A DNA stretch of 24,535 nucleotides from a virus: the IMG/VR virus record IMGVR_UViG_3300032050_015755, positions 1 through 24,535 of that record. One strand, written 5' to 3'. The stretch's first letter is position 1; the number at the start of each line of letters is the position of its first letter. The notes beneath the pieces were generated by a model that was not told the DNA's origin, searched no databases, and was given only the letters and a program-made list of their open reading frames with translations. The translations under genes were made by a program, and so were the position numbers. This document shows, one piece after another, positions 1 to 7,820 of this stretch.

Positions 1-396
1 GAAAAAGGGCGCACCCAACCAAAGGGATTTCCAATTTGGGGCAGTTATGAACTTATGCGAGGAAATGACTTGTTGTTCACACGCCACTGCCGAGCCAGTT
101 ATCCCACCCACGCTTAGGGGGTTGAAAATATAGAAATCACCAGGGGTGGTGCTACACGGCATAACCATATCGGCAGCCCGATTATTAAAGCGCACCACAT
201 AATCCGAAAACTTGTTATCGAAAGTTTGGTCGGTGCGAAGCCAAACAAGGTCGTTGTTTGGCTTCATCCACCCCCTAATGTTCATTTCGATATCGATAAA
301 TTGTTTGGTTGCCGATAGTGTCATCGGACCGACAATGCCATCGATTTCTCCCGAGTAATAGCCTTTTTGCTTTAATATTGTTTGGAAGTTTTTCAC
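1..396 (-). CDS. Peptidoglycan-binding lysin, N-terminal part (cut by window edge)
   Basis: About 132 residues are visible; the 3' end lies outside the window. Residues 1-35 (from KNFQTILKQKGYYSGEIDG through VGPMTLSATKQF) form a typical peptidoglycan-binding repeat, which anchors cell-wall enzymes to murein. The rest has an IFNPLSVGGITGSAVACEQQ segment of a kind seen in phage lysins, but no catalytic residues can be assigned. Start: the frame has a TAA three codons upstream, and the first usable start is GTG at 396; no clear ribosome site is seen. It lies downstream of the tail fibre, a usual place for lysis genes. Role as endolysin or virion-associated lysin is inferred; the binding domain is fairly sure. 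Confidence 0.8.
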   Translation of the reverse strand, partial: MKNFQTILKQKGYYSGEIDGIVGPMTLSATKQFIDIEMNIRGWMKPNNDLVWLRTDQTFDNKFSDYVVRFNNRAADMVMPCSTTPGDFYIFNPLSVGGITGSAVACEQQVISSHKFITAPNWKSLWLGAPFF

Positions 397-471
397 TTTG
401 GGTTAACGGGTTGTATATTTCAAGTTGTGTGTATCTACTAACAACTTTATTATCCAAAAATCATTAAATGA

Positions 472-717
472 TTAATTAATCATTTTTAGACCATTCTTTT
501 CTAAGAAATCTTTGGGCTCAGCAATTTCCATGGTAGTGAAATCCTTTTTTGCTATAAGCTTATCAGCTTTTTCTTGAGTTACCACCATAGTGCAAAAATA
601 ATGTGTCGCAGGCTTTTCTCCCGTTGGGGAAAGTTCAATTTTAAGGATGTTATCATTTTTTTCTTTTGCTCTTGCTTCTGCTACTTTAGAAGCATCACAT
701 AATATACATATTCTCAT
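472..717 (-). CDS. Small hypothetical protein (81 aa)
   Basis: I do not recognise this family. It starts MRICILCDASKVAEARAKEK, is highly charged, has no membrane segment, and contains two cysteines close together (ILCDAS and YFCTMV regions). It follows the tail-fibre gene by 26 bp on the same strand and precedes the lysin, so it may be a small virion or fibre-associated protein; that is inference from position only. Start ATG is the first in frame after the upstream stop. Confidence 0.7.
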   Translation of the reverse strand: MRICILCDASKVAEARAKEKNDNILKIELSPTGEKPATHYFCTMVVTQEKADKLIAKKDFTTMEIAEPKDFLEKNGLKMIN

Positions 718-743
718 TTTGTTAAGTTTTTATTTTTAAATGT

Positions 744-3005
744 TTAAGCTGTTATATTAATAACATTTAGTCCCCCTATATTATCAATATAACTAAGTTT
801 AATATTTTCAGAGTCATTGTAAAAAATCGTACAGTTAGTTCTCATATTTACTAAAGCGGTGTTTACATCTGTTACTGTTATGATTAAATCAGTACCATCA
901 ATTCCTCCAAAATTAGAACCCAAGATGGTAATAGTATCTGCTATTTTATATAATATACCGCCCCCATTAAGCAAAACACTTGTAACTACTCCACCACTTA
1001 CTGTTATGTCAAATGTCGCACCAACACCCACACCAGAAGTAGAATCTTGTCCAATATTAGAATAGACATTATCTGCCCCACTTGGACCATTAGCACCCCA
1101 ACCATCTATTACACCTTGATTATCAGTGAAATTTATACTACTCAAATTGTCAACTTTAATATCATTGTATCTAAATTCAAATCCTATAGTATTGTTTGTA
1201 AAACCATCGTAGATAATGTTGTCATAGAAAAACTCACCTACGGTATTGTTTTGAAACTTATTTCCAATTTTATTACCTCTTGGTTGGTCAGAAAATATTC
1301 CACCAAAACCAAATTTATTGGAGATAACATTGTTTTGGAAAAAACTACCGATTGTATTATACCCAAAGTCATCACCAACTGTATTGTTTTGGAAAGTGCT
1401 ACCGATTGTATTATAACTAAAATATTCTCCAATATTATTGTCAAAGAAATTATTGCCAATTACATTATCTCTAAATTCAGTTTCACTATTATTCGAAACA
1501 AAACCATGCCCGATATTGTTGAAATAAAAATCACCTAATGTAAGATTACCTTTAAAATCATTTCCAATAATATTATCAGAAAAATCATAATTTCCAATGA
1601 AATCAGAATCTCCAATTGTATTATTGTTAAAATAATCTAAAATTTGGTTGTCATAGAATTGGTTATAAATAATATTATTATTAAACCCATTTCCTATTTT
1701 ATTCCCATAGACCGCATCCCAAGTTTGATTTTGATTGTATCCATTAAGGATAACATTTTTATAGAATTCTTTGTAAATTTCATTATTATTAAATTGGTTT
1801 CCAATTTGATTGTTTTGGAAATCAAAACCCCAATCGCTATCTATCCAATTATTCCTAAAGTCATTCCCAATTTGGTTTCTATAGAAACTATCACACAAAA
1901 TAAAATTATCGTTAAAATCATTACCAACGTGATTATCATAGAAATTTGCTGTAATGATATTATTTTCAAAGAAATTTCCAATTACATTGTCATCAAAGTC
2001 ATCATCAGTAATATTGTTTCGAAAGGCATAACCTATTTGATTAGCAGTGCAATCATCATTGAAGGTATTATTATAAGAACTATCACCAATAGTATTATTT
2101 TGATAACCGCCATCTTTGAGAACATTATTTGCTAATAAGAAATCGCCTAAACCATCATTTATAAAATATTTAGCGTGGTCTCCAATATAGGTGTTAATGC
2201 AACCATCAGTATCTATTGCCTCAAATGTATAGTAAAGACTAAAATCTAATTGCCCATCAACATTGCTTGGATAATAGCTATCGTAACTATAAGAATTTGT
2301 ATCAAAAAATTGAAGACCTGCACCAGTTGCAGTAATAGTGTCTCCTGTTACAGTCATAGTAAAATCATCAGTGATGGTCAAAATTGTGTAAAAAGTTTCA
2401 CTACTATTTCTGATAGCAATAACTTGACCAGGTGTCAGTGCGGTAAAATTTGTCAGTGTTCCAAGTACTGTTCCATCACTTTGTAATTCAACTGTCCCTG
2501 GTTGAGGGGATAATCTATCATAAGTTCTTAAACGGTATCTTTTAAATTGAATAGTTCGGTGGTCATAATCCGCACGGTTGCCCCATTCATCAACCCTTTC
2601 AGTAATTCTACCAAAAGCGGTATTTCCTGATTCGGTCGTAGAATATGTTACATCGTATTTAATAGTATCATTTGGATAACTAGGTTGAAATGCGTCTAAC
2701 GCTAAATTGTTTTCCGAAACTGCTAATACTACAATTGGGTCAATTGCGGTAGGAACCCAAGAAGAATTTGATACTGCAATAGGTGTTTTGTATTGGTCAT
2801 AGTCGGGTTGGTCATAACAAGTTCTAAAATCTGTAATTAGATAATACTGACCAGGAACTAAATTGTTTGACCCAATCAAATTTGTCAGTTCTGTATAGGC
2901 AACCTCGGTGAGGTTGTTAACCCAAAGAAGATTGTCATCCATTTCTTCAATGGTGAGTTTCGACCCTTTAGCGTTCGGTCCGAACTGTCTTGTGATGAGT
3001 GCCAT
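744..3005 (-). CDS. Beta-helical tail fibre / adhesin protein (753 aa)
   Basis: Predicted virion fibre that binds the host surface. Residues 1-33 (starting ALITRQFGPNAKGSKLT) match the N-terminal motif common in Bacteroidota phage fibre proteins, probably the virion attachment end. Residues 34-290 are a mixed beta region. Residues about 293-629 consist of a nine-residue repeat, roughly x-I-G-N-x-F-x-x-N, usually alternating IGNxF units with units such as IIYNQFYDN; two repeats (18 residues) would make one turn of a parallel beta-helix with stacked Asn and Phe. Residues 656-713 hold a glycine-rich beta module (GVGVGATFDITVSGGVVTSV, then DTITILGSN) common in phage fibres. A 19-nt element shared with another gene lies just upstream (3015-3033). 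Fibre role is strong; receptor unknown. Confidence 0.88.
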   Translation of the reverse strand: MALITRQFGPNAKGSKLTIEEMDDNLLWVNNLTEVAYTELTNLIGSNNLVPGQYYLITDFRTCYDQPDYDQYKTPIAVSNSSWVPTAIDPIVVLAVSENNLALDAFQPSYPNDTIKYDVTYSTTESGNTAFGRITERVDEWGNRADYDHRTIQFKRYRLRTYDRLSPQPGTVELQSDGTVLGTLTNFTALTPGQVIAIRNSSETFYTILTITDDFTMTVTGDTITATGAGLQFFDTNSYSYDSYYPSNVDGQLDFSLYYTFEAIDTDGCINTYIGDHAKYFINDGLGDFLLANNVLKDGGYQNNTIGDSSYNNTFNDDCTANQIGYAFRNNITDDDFDDNVIGNFFENNIITANFYDNHVGNDFNDNFILCDSFYRNQIGNDFRNNWIDSDWGFDFQNNQIGNQFNNNEIYKEFYKNVILNGYNQNQTWDAVYGNKIGNGFNNNIIYNQFYDNQILDYFNNNTIGDSDFIGNYDFSDNIIGNDFKGNLTLGDFYFNNIGHGFVSNNSETEFRDNVIGNNFFDNNIGEYFSYNTIGSTFQNNTVGDDFGYNTIGSFFQNNVISNKFGFGGIFSDQPRGNKIGNKFQNNTVGEFFYDNIIYDGFTNNTIGFEFRYNDIKVDNLSSINFTDNQGVIDGWGANGPSGADNVYSNIGQDSTSGVGVGATFDITVSGGVVTSVLLNGGGILYKIADTITILGSNFGGIDGTDLIITVTDVNTALVNMRTNCTIFYNDSENIKLSYIDNIGGLNVINITA
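1119..2129 (-). repeat. Nonapeptide-coding repeat tract inside the fibre gene
   Basis: Some 35 degenerate 27-bp units encode the x-[IV]-G-[ND]-x-F-x-x-N repeat. Longer loops interrupt the tract at DSDWGFDFQNN, SETEFRDN and GFGGIFSDQPRGN. The tract is AT-rich and strongly biased, which creates long open frames on the opposite strand that are not genes. Such tracts can change length by slipped pairing. Confidence 0.85.
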
Positions 3006-3014
3006 ATGATTCTT

Positions 3015-3033
3015 CTTTTTTCTGTATATATCA
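3015..3033 (-). promoter_or_regulatory. Candidate phage promoter-like element upstream of fibre gene
   Basis: The plus-strand string cttttttctgtatatatca occurs identically here and at 9649-9667, each time just upstream of a gene start (3005 and 9646). On the coding strand it reads tgatatatacag followed by an A-run. It does not match the Bacteroidota TAnnTTTG box, so it could be a phage-specific (for example late) promoter or an A-rich translation leader. Function is inferred. Confidence 0.4.
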
Positions 3034-3063
3034 GAATCAAGGGCGCAAAAAAGACGTATTTCG

Positions 3064-3246
3064 TTATTTAATTATGACTACTTGGTAAATGAACAATAAC
3101 TGCTCCACCGTCAATCTTTTCATTTGGGCGAAATATTCAATAGCAATAACTTTGTTTTCGGCAACACAAGTAGCAATGTTTTCGGGTTGGGTTTCCTTGG
3201 TTTGTAATCCCCATTTTTTGATTGGTGTATATTCAAAATCATCCAT
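3064..3246 (-). CDS. Small hypothetical protein (60 aa)
   Basis: Not recognised. The protein starts MDDFEYTPIKKWGLQTKETQ and ends in a hydrophobic stretch (LTVEQLLFIYQVVIIK), possibly an amphipathic helix. It sits 58 bp upstream of the fibre gene and 18 bp downstream of the secreted-protein gene, so it fits the compact phage layout. Confidence 0.6.
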   Translation of the reverse strand: MDDFEYTPIKKWGLQTKETQPENIATCVAENKVIAIEYFAQMKRLTVEQLLFIYQVVIIK

Positions 3247-3264
3247 AAGCTATTATATTATTTT

Positions 3265-3597
3265 TTAGTCCCAAGTAAACAAAAGGGGCATTTCCTCTAC
3301 GGCATCCGATGATTTGGGATGAATTGATGCCTCGGGGTGCTCATGTTTCCAAATAATGAGCATTCGCTCTGCCTCTGTTTTATTGGTATAGGGTATCCAT
3401 ATGTGGACTAATCCATTTTGGGTTAGTTCAACTTTGAGAGGTTCGTTATTTAAGGTTATCATTTCGAATTTTACCAAATGGATATCGAAAGTGCTCCAAA
3501 GTCGAACACACCAAATAGTATCGGGGGTGGGCGAGTTCTGTTGCCCCACCATAGTAAAGTTTAAAACTAAACACACGCTTAAAATTAAATATCGCAT
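3265..3597 (-). CDS. Small secreted protein with signal peptide (110 aa)
   Basis: Starts MRYLILSVCLVLNFTMVGQQ, a typical Sec signal peptide, so the product should be exported to the periplasm. No lipobox Cys is present at the cleavage site. The mature part (about 90 aa) has no known motif. An in-frame ATG exists 14 codons upstream, but that stretch lies in a terminator hairpin (3624-3653) and would spoil the signal peptide, so the start at 3597 is preferred. A phage-encoded exported protein could act in lysis, superinfection exclusion or envelope change; none is shown by sequence. Confidence 0.72.
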   Translation of the reverse strand: MRYLILSVCLVLNFTMVGQQNSPTPDTIWCVRLWSTFDIHLVKFEMITLNNEPLKVELTQNGLVHIWIPYTNKTEAERMLIIWKHEHPEASIHPKSSDAVEEMPLLFTWD

Positions 3598-3623
3598 TAG
3601 GTTTGGTTTTGGGTTAAAAGAAA

Positions 3624-3653
3624 AAAAGTGAGAACCCAAGGATTCTCACTTTT
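3624..3653 (-). terminator. Rho-independent terminator
   Basis: Perfect 11-bp inverted repeat AAAAGTGAGAA / TTCTCACTTTT with an 8-nt loop. On the minus strand the stem is followed by a T-rich run (CACTTTTTTTCTTTT). It lies 9 bp after the stop at 3663, so it ends the unit of genes running from 5836 to 3663. Confidence 0.85.
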
Positions 3654-3662
3654 CCGTTTTGG

Positions 3663-3890
3663 CTAGTCTCGGCTTTTTTGGAACACCTTAGCAAAAGGAT
3701 TGTACACTGTTTGACAAGTGATTAAACAATCTTCTTGCATCTCCAAAGAAGTGTGGTTTTTGGTTACTAATTTAGATACCCCCGAAACCGCAAAGGTTTC
3801 ATTAATAGCATCCAATTCAATAACTTGGTTTGCACCTTCGACGAAATGCCCCTCGGTAGAGGTGGGAGCAACATTGATTTTTGACAACAT
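3663..3890 (-). CDS. Small hypothetical protein (75 aa)
   Basis: Not recognised. Starts MLSKINVAPTSTEGHFVEGA; soluble, beta-rich by eye, with two Cys near the end (EDCLITCQTVY). A longer frame reaches 3950 but would overlap the end of the 3916-5100 gene; the ATG at 3890 follows an A-rich leader and is preferred. Last gene before the terminator at 3624-3653. Confidence 0.65.
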   Translation of the reverse strand: MLSKINVAPTSTEGHFVEGANQVIELDAINETFAVSGVSKLVTKNHTSLEMQEDCLITCQTVYNPFAKVFQKSRD

Positions 3891-3915
3891 AATTTTAAAA
3901 TTTTTTTGAAATGAA

Positions 3916-5100
3916 CTAATATTCGTAACGCATTTTAGCAAAGTACTCATCTCCCGTAATGGAGGTCATATCTGCCAAATCCTCGGGTGATAATTTGGAT
4001 AACTCCCCCTTTCCTTTGGGGGTGAAGACCGTGGAGAAACGCTCCCCTTGTCTCTGTATATATTTAATATGTTTTTTCAATTTTTGAGGAATTCGATATA
4101 GGGAGGCAATAGCATCTTTCGCATTGGTGTGGATAGGCTCGACCCCCAAGAAAAACATTCGGTCGGTGCTTGGGCAATAGCATCGAACATACGCCACCTC
4201 TTCTCCCATAATCTGACCTCGGTATAAAGTATACACCCCAATATTTTGACCCTTGGTTGTACCCTCTAATAAATCCTCCGATTTTTTATCCACATAGGTA
4301 TCTACTTGAGTTAAAGAGTTCCCCAAGAAATCTACCACATAATTATCCCCATATAATTCTTGCATCAGCATAATAGCAGTCGACTTAACCTCTTCATTAT
4401 CTTCTTGGGAAAAATCCGACATAGTATAGGTGTTGCTTTTAATCGCCTCGAATATGGATTTAGGTAGGTTACGACCATTGACGTAATAACACTCAAATTG
4501 AGTATGTGGGGTGGAATGTTGCCATTCGATAGCAGCTCCCTCTAAATTATGGAGTAGGTTTTGATTCGACCAGTGGATTTGGGTTGGGTATTTAGATACC
4601 ACCGCAAAGACCTCATTACAAATGATGTTAAAGATGCCCGATTCTCGTTGGAGGCGGAAACATTCTTGAAAGTCGTCATTAATACTGAGCGGTAAATCAA
4701 ATTCCTTGCGGATGAACTCATACCAAGTATAGTAACAATCACTATAAACATTCATAGTAAAAATGTAATAGTTGTTGTACTCCTTGAACTTAGACATCTC
4801 TTCTTTGGGTGGGAGTAAAGCACCCTCGTAGGTATCTCGCTCCATTAGTTCGGGATTGGTTTCCAACTGATTCTTAATCCAATTGTACATGAGTTGGGTT
4901 TCGAACGGATTCTCCGCCGCAAAAATCCATTTGGGTGGTTGATTCCCAATGTATTTATAATTCCAATCCACACAAGCTTTAGCTTTTTCTAAAGAGAAGC
5001 GACGATAACGCCCGCCATCGGAAACCCCTTCTAAGGCACGGGCTTGGTATTCGGGAATTTTGGCTTTGATTTCGGGTGTAAAATCGGCAAGTGTTTTCAT
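3916..5100 (-). CDS. DUF6745-like protein (394 aa)
   Basis: Large soluble protein. The middle and end (residues about 170-310: YPTQIHWSNQNLLHNLEGAA, YYVNGRNLP, then AIMLMQELYG, DTYVDKKSEDLLEG and VYTLYRG) resemble DUF6745, an uncharacterised family in large phages and bacteria; this match is from memory. Residues 1-160 are alpha-helical and rich in Trp/Tyr with no known motif. Its ATG overlaps the stop of the upstream gene (ATGA at 5097-5100), so the two are translationally coupled. Function unknown. Confidence 0.75.
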   Translation of the reverse strand: MKTLADFTPEIKAKIPEYQARALEGVSDGGRYRRFSLEKAKACVDWNYKYIGNQPPKWIFAAENPFETQLMYNWIKNQLETNPELMERDTYEGALLPPKEEMSKFKEYNNYYIFTMNVYSDCYYTWYEFIRKEFDLPLSINDDFQECFRLQRESGIFNIICNEVFAVVSKYPTQIHWSNQNLLHNLEGAAIEWQHSTPHTQFECYYVNGRNLPKSIFEAIKSNTYTMSDFSQEDNEEVKSTAIMLMQELYGDNYVVDFLGNSLTQVDTYVDKKSEDLLEGTTKGQNIGVYTLYRGQIMGEEVAYVRCYCPSTDRMFFLGVEPIHTNAKDAIASLYRIPQKLKKHIKYIQRQGERFSTVFTPKGKGELSKLSPEDLADMTSITGDEYFAKMRYEY

Positions 5101-5387
5101 ACTTTTGACTTAGTTTTATAATGATTAAATTTAATATGTTTTATTTTGGAACAAATTTCGTATAGTTCATTTTGGGCATAGAGGTCGCACCAAGAATCTA
5201 AAAAATGACTCATTTCTTTTTTGGATAAAGTCCGCTCTCCAATTAAAATCCTCTGCGGTTTTTGACTCCATTCCTCCCAACTGAGGGTTCTATTTTGTTC
5301 GACATCAAATAAGATAGCCCGTAGTAGTTCTAAGTGGGGGTTTGTGTTTATCCGTTCTTTGGATTTAGTTCTTCTTCGCATCCGCAT
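5097..5387 (-). CDS. Small basic hypothetical protein (96 aa)
   Basis: Not recognised. Very basic start (MRMRRRTKSKERINTNPH) followed by a helical body with a Trp-rich segment (TLSWEEWSQKPQ). The basic tail could bind nucleic acid, which is only a guess. Coupled by ATGA overlap to the DUF6745-like gene and 5 bp downstream of the 5393-5836 gene. Confidence 0.65.
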   Translation of the reverse strand: MRMRRRTKSKERINTNPHLELLRAILFDVEQNRTLSWEEWSQKPQRILIGERTLSKKEMSHFLDSWCDLYAQNELYEICSKIKHIKFNHYKTKSKV

Positions 5388-5392
5388 TAACT

Positions 5393-5836
5393 TTAAATGG
5401 TATGGGTTAAAATACTATCTAGGGTTTGATGGAAAACTTTATGTTCCGTATCTTGGGTGTGCGATATGTACCATTCCCCAGTTAGTGAAAATAAGTAAGC
5501 ATATCGAATTGCTATACTATCTTGGGGTATTTGTAGAAACATAGCCACCGAAGAGTGTTTTTGTTGTTTTAACTCAATACCTCGGTCTCGGTGGAACGCA
5601 ATTGTGCAATTTGCTTGGGGTCGAGAAAAAGTGTGAGTTTTGTGTTTAATCGGATAAAGTTCGGGGCATAAAACACTAATATCACCTAAGGCAATCAACG
5701 CCTCTACCTTTGCTCGATTTTGATAATGGGTTTGTAGAATACGACCCACACCTTTGGGTTGCCCGTCAAAATGGCAGTAAATAGAAGTGACCGTAGCGTC
5801 TATATTTTCAATCCCAATTCTTGAATTTGTTGACAT
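5393..5836 (-). CDS. Conserved phage hypothetical protein (147 aa)
   Basis: The start (SRIGIENIDATVTSIYCHFD, then GQPKGVGRILQTHY) and the ALIALGDISVL motif belong to a family often seen in phages and mobile elements, with the usual form YCHWDGYPxGVG. No enzymatic residue pattern is known to me. It is the first gene after promoter 5855-5885, with a leader of about 15-20 nt, and heads the unit ending at 3624. Confidence 0.82.
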   Translation of the reverse strand: MSTNSRIGIENIDATVTSIYCHFDGQPKGVGRILQTHYQNRAKVEALIALGDISVLCPELYPIKHKTHTFSRPQANCTIAFHRDRGIELKQQKHSSVAMFLQIPQDSIAIRYAYLFSLTGEWYISHTQDTEHKVFHQTLDSILTHTI

Positions 5837-5854
5837 ACTTTTTTTATTGCCCTA

Positions 5855-5885
5855 CAAAGTTAAAACAAAAAAAGATAATTCCAAA
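5855..5885 (-). promoter_or_regulatory. Bacteroidota-type promoter
   Basis: On the coding strand TTTG, 19 nt, then TAACTTTG, matching the Bacteroidota consensus TTTG / TAnnTTTG. It lies 18 bp upstream of the ATG at 5836 and between two genes. Confidence 0.75.
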
Positions 5886-5927
5886 AAAAAGAGAATATTT
5901 TTTCAAGGAATTGGTAAATATTTTTTC

Positions 5928-6167
5928 CTATTCGAAATCATCCCAACACCAGACGGGGGTTTTCTCCCCCATATATGCCCCACTGACATTAAAGGTGAAA
6001 TACTCCAACGCCTCTTCTTCGGACATATCACTTTCTAAAATTCGTAAGCACTTAGACACCGAGTATATCAACCGCATCTGGTTTTCATCCACCCCGATAA
6101 TAGCGGCATCAAAACCATCGGCAACTAAAAAATCATCCTCGTATCGGTCTAAAATTTGCTCTAACAT
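5928..6167 (-). CDS. Conserved phage hypothetical protein (79 aa)
   Basis: A small acidic protein with ADGFDAAIIGVDE, RLIYSVSKCL, MSEEEALEYF and FNVSGAYMGEKTPVW motifs. I recognise this as a widespread phage family of unknown function. Its ATG directly follows the stop of the upstream gene (6168), suggesting coupling. The next promoter (5855) follows its stop. Confidence 0.82.
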   Translation of the reverse strand: MLEQILDRYEDDFLVADGFDAAIIGVDENQMRLIYSVSKCLRILESDMSEEEALEYFTFNVSGAYMGEKTPVWCWDDFE

Positions 6168-6479
6168 CTATTCTTGATTTATTGGGGTTTCGGTTTTAGA
6201 ACTGCTTTTGGGGGAACACCCCAACCAAAAAGTGGTTGCGAATAAATGTCGCCTCCATTTAGGGACTTTAAATTCCATTAGGGTGGTTTTTAAAATTTGC
6301 TCCATGACCTCTCGCTCACACACATAGTCCATAAAGGGGATTACCTTTTCCCCTCGCTCATTAATAGTAGCGTTAGCTAACAGTTCATCCCAATCACCAC
6401 TCGGGGTGCTTGCTTTGAACGCCCGACGATAAATTTCGTGGAGGATAAACTCATCCGTATTCTTCTTCTGTCTGCCCAT
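6168..6479 (-). CDS. Conserved phage hypothetical protein (103 aa)
   Basis: Starts MGRQKKNTDEFILHEIYRRA; helical and basic in the second half (FKVPKWRRHLFATTFWLGCS). No known domain. It overlaps the 3' end of 6451-6933 by 29 bp in another frame and abuts the next gene, a typical phage small-gene string. Confidence 0.75.
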   Translation of the reverse strand: MGRQKKNTDEFILHEIYRRAFKASTPSGDWDELLANATINERGEKVIPFMDYVCEREVMEQILKTTLMEFKVPKWRRHLFATTFWLGCSPKSSSKTETPINQE

Positions 6480-6933
6480 AATAAAAGTCGTTTAATGTTT
6501 TTTGTATATATATTTGTCCCCTCTCCGCAAGCTCCATAAAGATAATTTTCTCCTCCGCCGTTAGTTCGAAAACTCGATTCCCAACAAACTCTAAATCGGG
6601 GGACATCTCATCGTGGTCGATGTTATTCCAACTTGCTAACATATAACAAGTCTCGGGTTTATCGAAAAACTTTATACTAATATTAATGGAATCTATAGAA
6701 ACAAAGTCACCTTTAATCTCGTACCCATTAGCCAAATACTCGTCGAGCTTTCCGTAGTAATGATTTGCCTCCCAATAAAGGATTTCAAAAAAACTGAATG
6801 GGGGTATCTTTAAGTGCCTTTGTAGGGGCTTTGGTACACCATCTTCCATATAAAAATTAGTGGCGGAAATAGACCCCTTTCTTTCCATATAAGGCATCCA
6901 TTTAAGGCTATCAAAATTGTGTAAGCGTCCCAT
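6451..6933 (-). CDS. Hypothetical protein (160 aa)
   Basis: Not recognised. Starts MGRLHNFDSLKWMPYMERKG; mixed alpha/beta with many aromatic residues and no membrane segment. Overlaps the following gene by 29 bp and lies 2 bp after the stop of the preceding gene (6936), so it belongs to the unit started by promoter 7740-7771. Confidence 0.72.
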   Translation of the reverse strand: MGRLHNFDSLKWMPYMERKGSISATNFYMEDGVPKPLQRHLKIPPFSFFEILYWEANHYYGKLDEYLANGYEIKGDFVSIDSINISIKFFDKPETCYMLASWNNIDHDEMSPDLEFVGNRVFELTAEEKIIFMELAERGQIYIQKTLNDFYYGQTEEEYG

Positions 6934-6935
6934 AC

Positions 6936-7229
6936 TTAATTATTATTTGAGGATATGTATAGCAAATCTCTTCGTTCCAATACTTGTTTTAAGGTCGCCA
7001 CTATGATACCATCCAAAGTTATCGTTTGGGCACTAATAGTGATGAAATCCACATTAGCATCCACCACAACCACCTCAGTACCTACGGGAATCCGATGGTA
7101 TGATTGTGGGAAATTAGTGATTAAGTCATGAACGGATTCGGCATAGCCGCCAATAACTTGGCAGACATTACCCACCCCAATAGGGCAAGTGTTTAAAACC
7201 TCATAAGAGGTGATTTCATTTTTGGTCAT
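6936..7229 (-). CDS. Hypothetical protein (97 aa)
   Basis: Not recognised. Central part (RIPVGTEVVVVDANVDFITI, then SAQTITLDGIIVATL) looks like a small beta-barrel of SH3-like type, an inference from the strand pattern. Overlaps the upstream gene by 14 bp in another frame. Confidence 0.7.
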   Translation of the reverse strand: MTKNEITSYEVLNTCPIGVGNVCQVIGGYAESVHDLITNFPQSYHRIPVGTEVVVVDANVDFITISAQTITLDGIIVATLKQVLERRDLLYISSNNN

Positions 7230-7452
7230 ACGAGTTATTATGAATGGCTTCTAAAAGATGTTTGGCTCGCTCAAAGTTTTCCATTTCAATAGAAAAATCA
7301 TCCCCGATGATAATTAGACACCCCCGCTGCATTAAGGTTCGCTCCCGAACAAACTGGGGGTGTAGGACAACCGCATCGATTCGTTTCGGGGTGGCGGTGT
7401 TTGGGCGAAATATTATTTTCTCCACCCCCGCTTTGGCTTCGTAAACTATCAT
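7216..7452 (-). CDS. Hypothetical protein (78 aa)
   Basis: Not recognised. Starts MIVYEAKAGVEKIIFRPNTA; short alpha/beta protein ending in a helix (ENFERAKHLLEAIHNNS). Follows the 7454-7660 gene by 1 bp and overlaps the next by 14 bp, so it is a member of the same unit. Confidence 0.7.
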   Translation of the reverse strand: MIVYEAKAGVEKIIFRPNTATPKRIDAVVLHPQFVRERTLMQRGCLIIIGDDFSIEMENFERAKHLLEAIHNNSYDQK

Positions 7453-7453
7453 T

Positions 7454-7660
7454 TTAATTTAGGTTAGGGTTATTGGGTAATTGCACCCAAGAACAAATAG
7501 AGGCGATAACTTGCACTTCGAATTTGAGTTGCTCCTCGGTCTTGGAATCGGACTGCCTATCCCAAAAAATAATATCAAATGCAGAAACCGTTTCTTCGGT
7601 ATCGGCAAAGCCGTTTTGATAAATTAACACTGTTGCCGTAATAGTTCCCATAATTCCCAT
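7454..7660 (-). CDS. Hypothetical protein (68 aa)
   Basis: Not recognised. Starts MGIMGTITATVLIYQNGFAD; first gene after promoter 7740-7771, with a leader of about 75 nt containing a small inverted repeat (ATAGGTT / AACCTAT). A second ATG three codons in could also be used. Confidence 0.62.
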   Translation of the reverse strand: MGIMGTITATVLIYQNGFADTEETVSAFDIIFWDRQSDSKTEEQLKFEVQVIASICSWVQLPNNPNLN

Positions 7661-7739
7661 AGGTTATGTTTGTTAAAGATGGATAGGTTTTCGAGCCACC
7701 CCAACCTATTATATGTATCGGTTGACGGGGTATTAAAGG

Positions 7740-7771
7740 CAAAGATAAAATAAAAAAAGTGAAAATTCAAA
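7740..7771 (-). promoter_or_regulatory. Bacteroidota-type promoter
   Basis: Coding-strand TTTG, 20 nt, TATCTTTG. It is the only candidate between the 7821 stop and the 7660 start. Its upstream half overlaps the hairpin 7752-7789, so the end of one unit and the start of the next share the same bases. Confidence 0.72.
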
Positions 7772-7789
7772 AGAAACTCCACTTTTTTT
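7752..7789 (-). terminator. Terminator-like hairpin, possibly bidirectional
   Basis: Inverted repeat AAAAAAAGTG / CACTTTTTTT with an 18-nt loop that can pair further (TTC / GAA). On the minus strand it ends in a T-run. It follows the stop at 7821 by about 30 bp. The A/T-rich stem is weak, so strength is uncertain. Confidence 0.55.
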
Positions 7790-7820
7790 ATTTATTGTTT
7801 TTTCGTTTGGGTTCTTGGTG

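Noticed and set aside
275-457. Minus-strand 60-aa frame at the left edge
   Set aside because: It overlaps the peptidoglycan-binding lysin in another frame, and only the lysin frame gives a recognisable domain.
1047-2135. Long plus-strand open frames (163 aa each) opposite the fibre gene
   Set aside because: They are produced by the repetitive AT-rich repeat tract read on the other strand; products are low-complexity Ile-rich and lack any start context.
3598-3639. Upstream start for the secreted protein
   Set aside because: The extra 14 codons lie in the terminator hairpin and would mask the signal peptide.
5821-6177. Plus-strand frames at 5787-6177
   Set aside because: They are shadows of the conserved phage gene 5928-6167 and of the promoter region.
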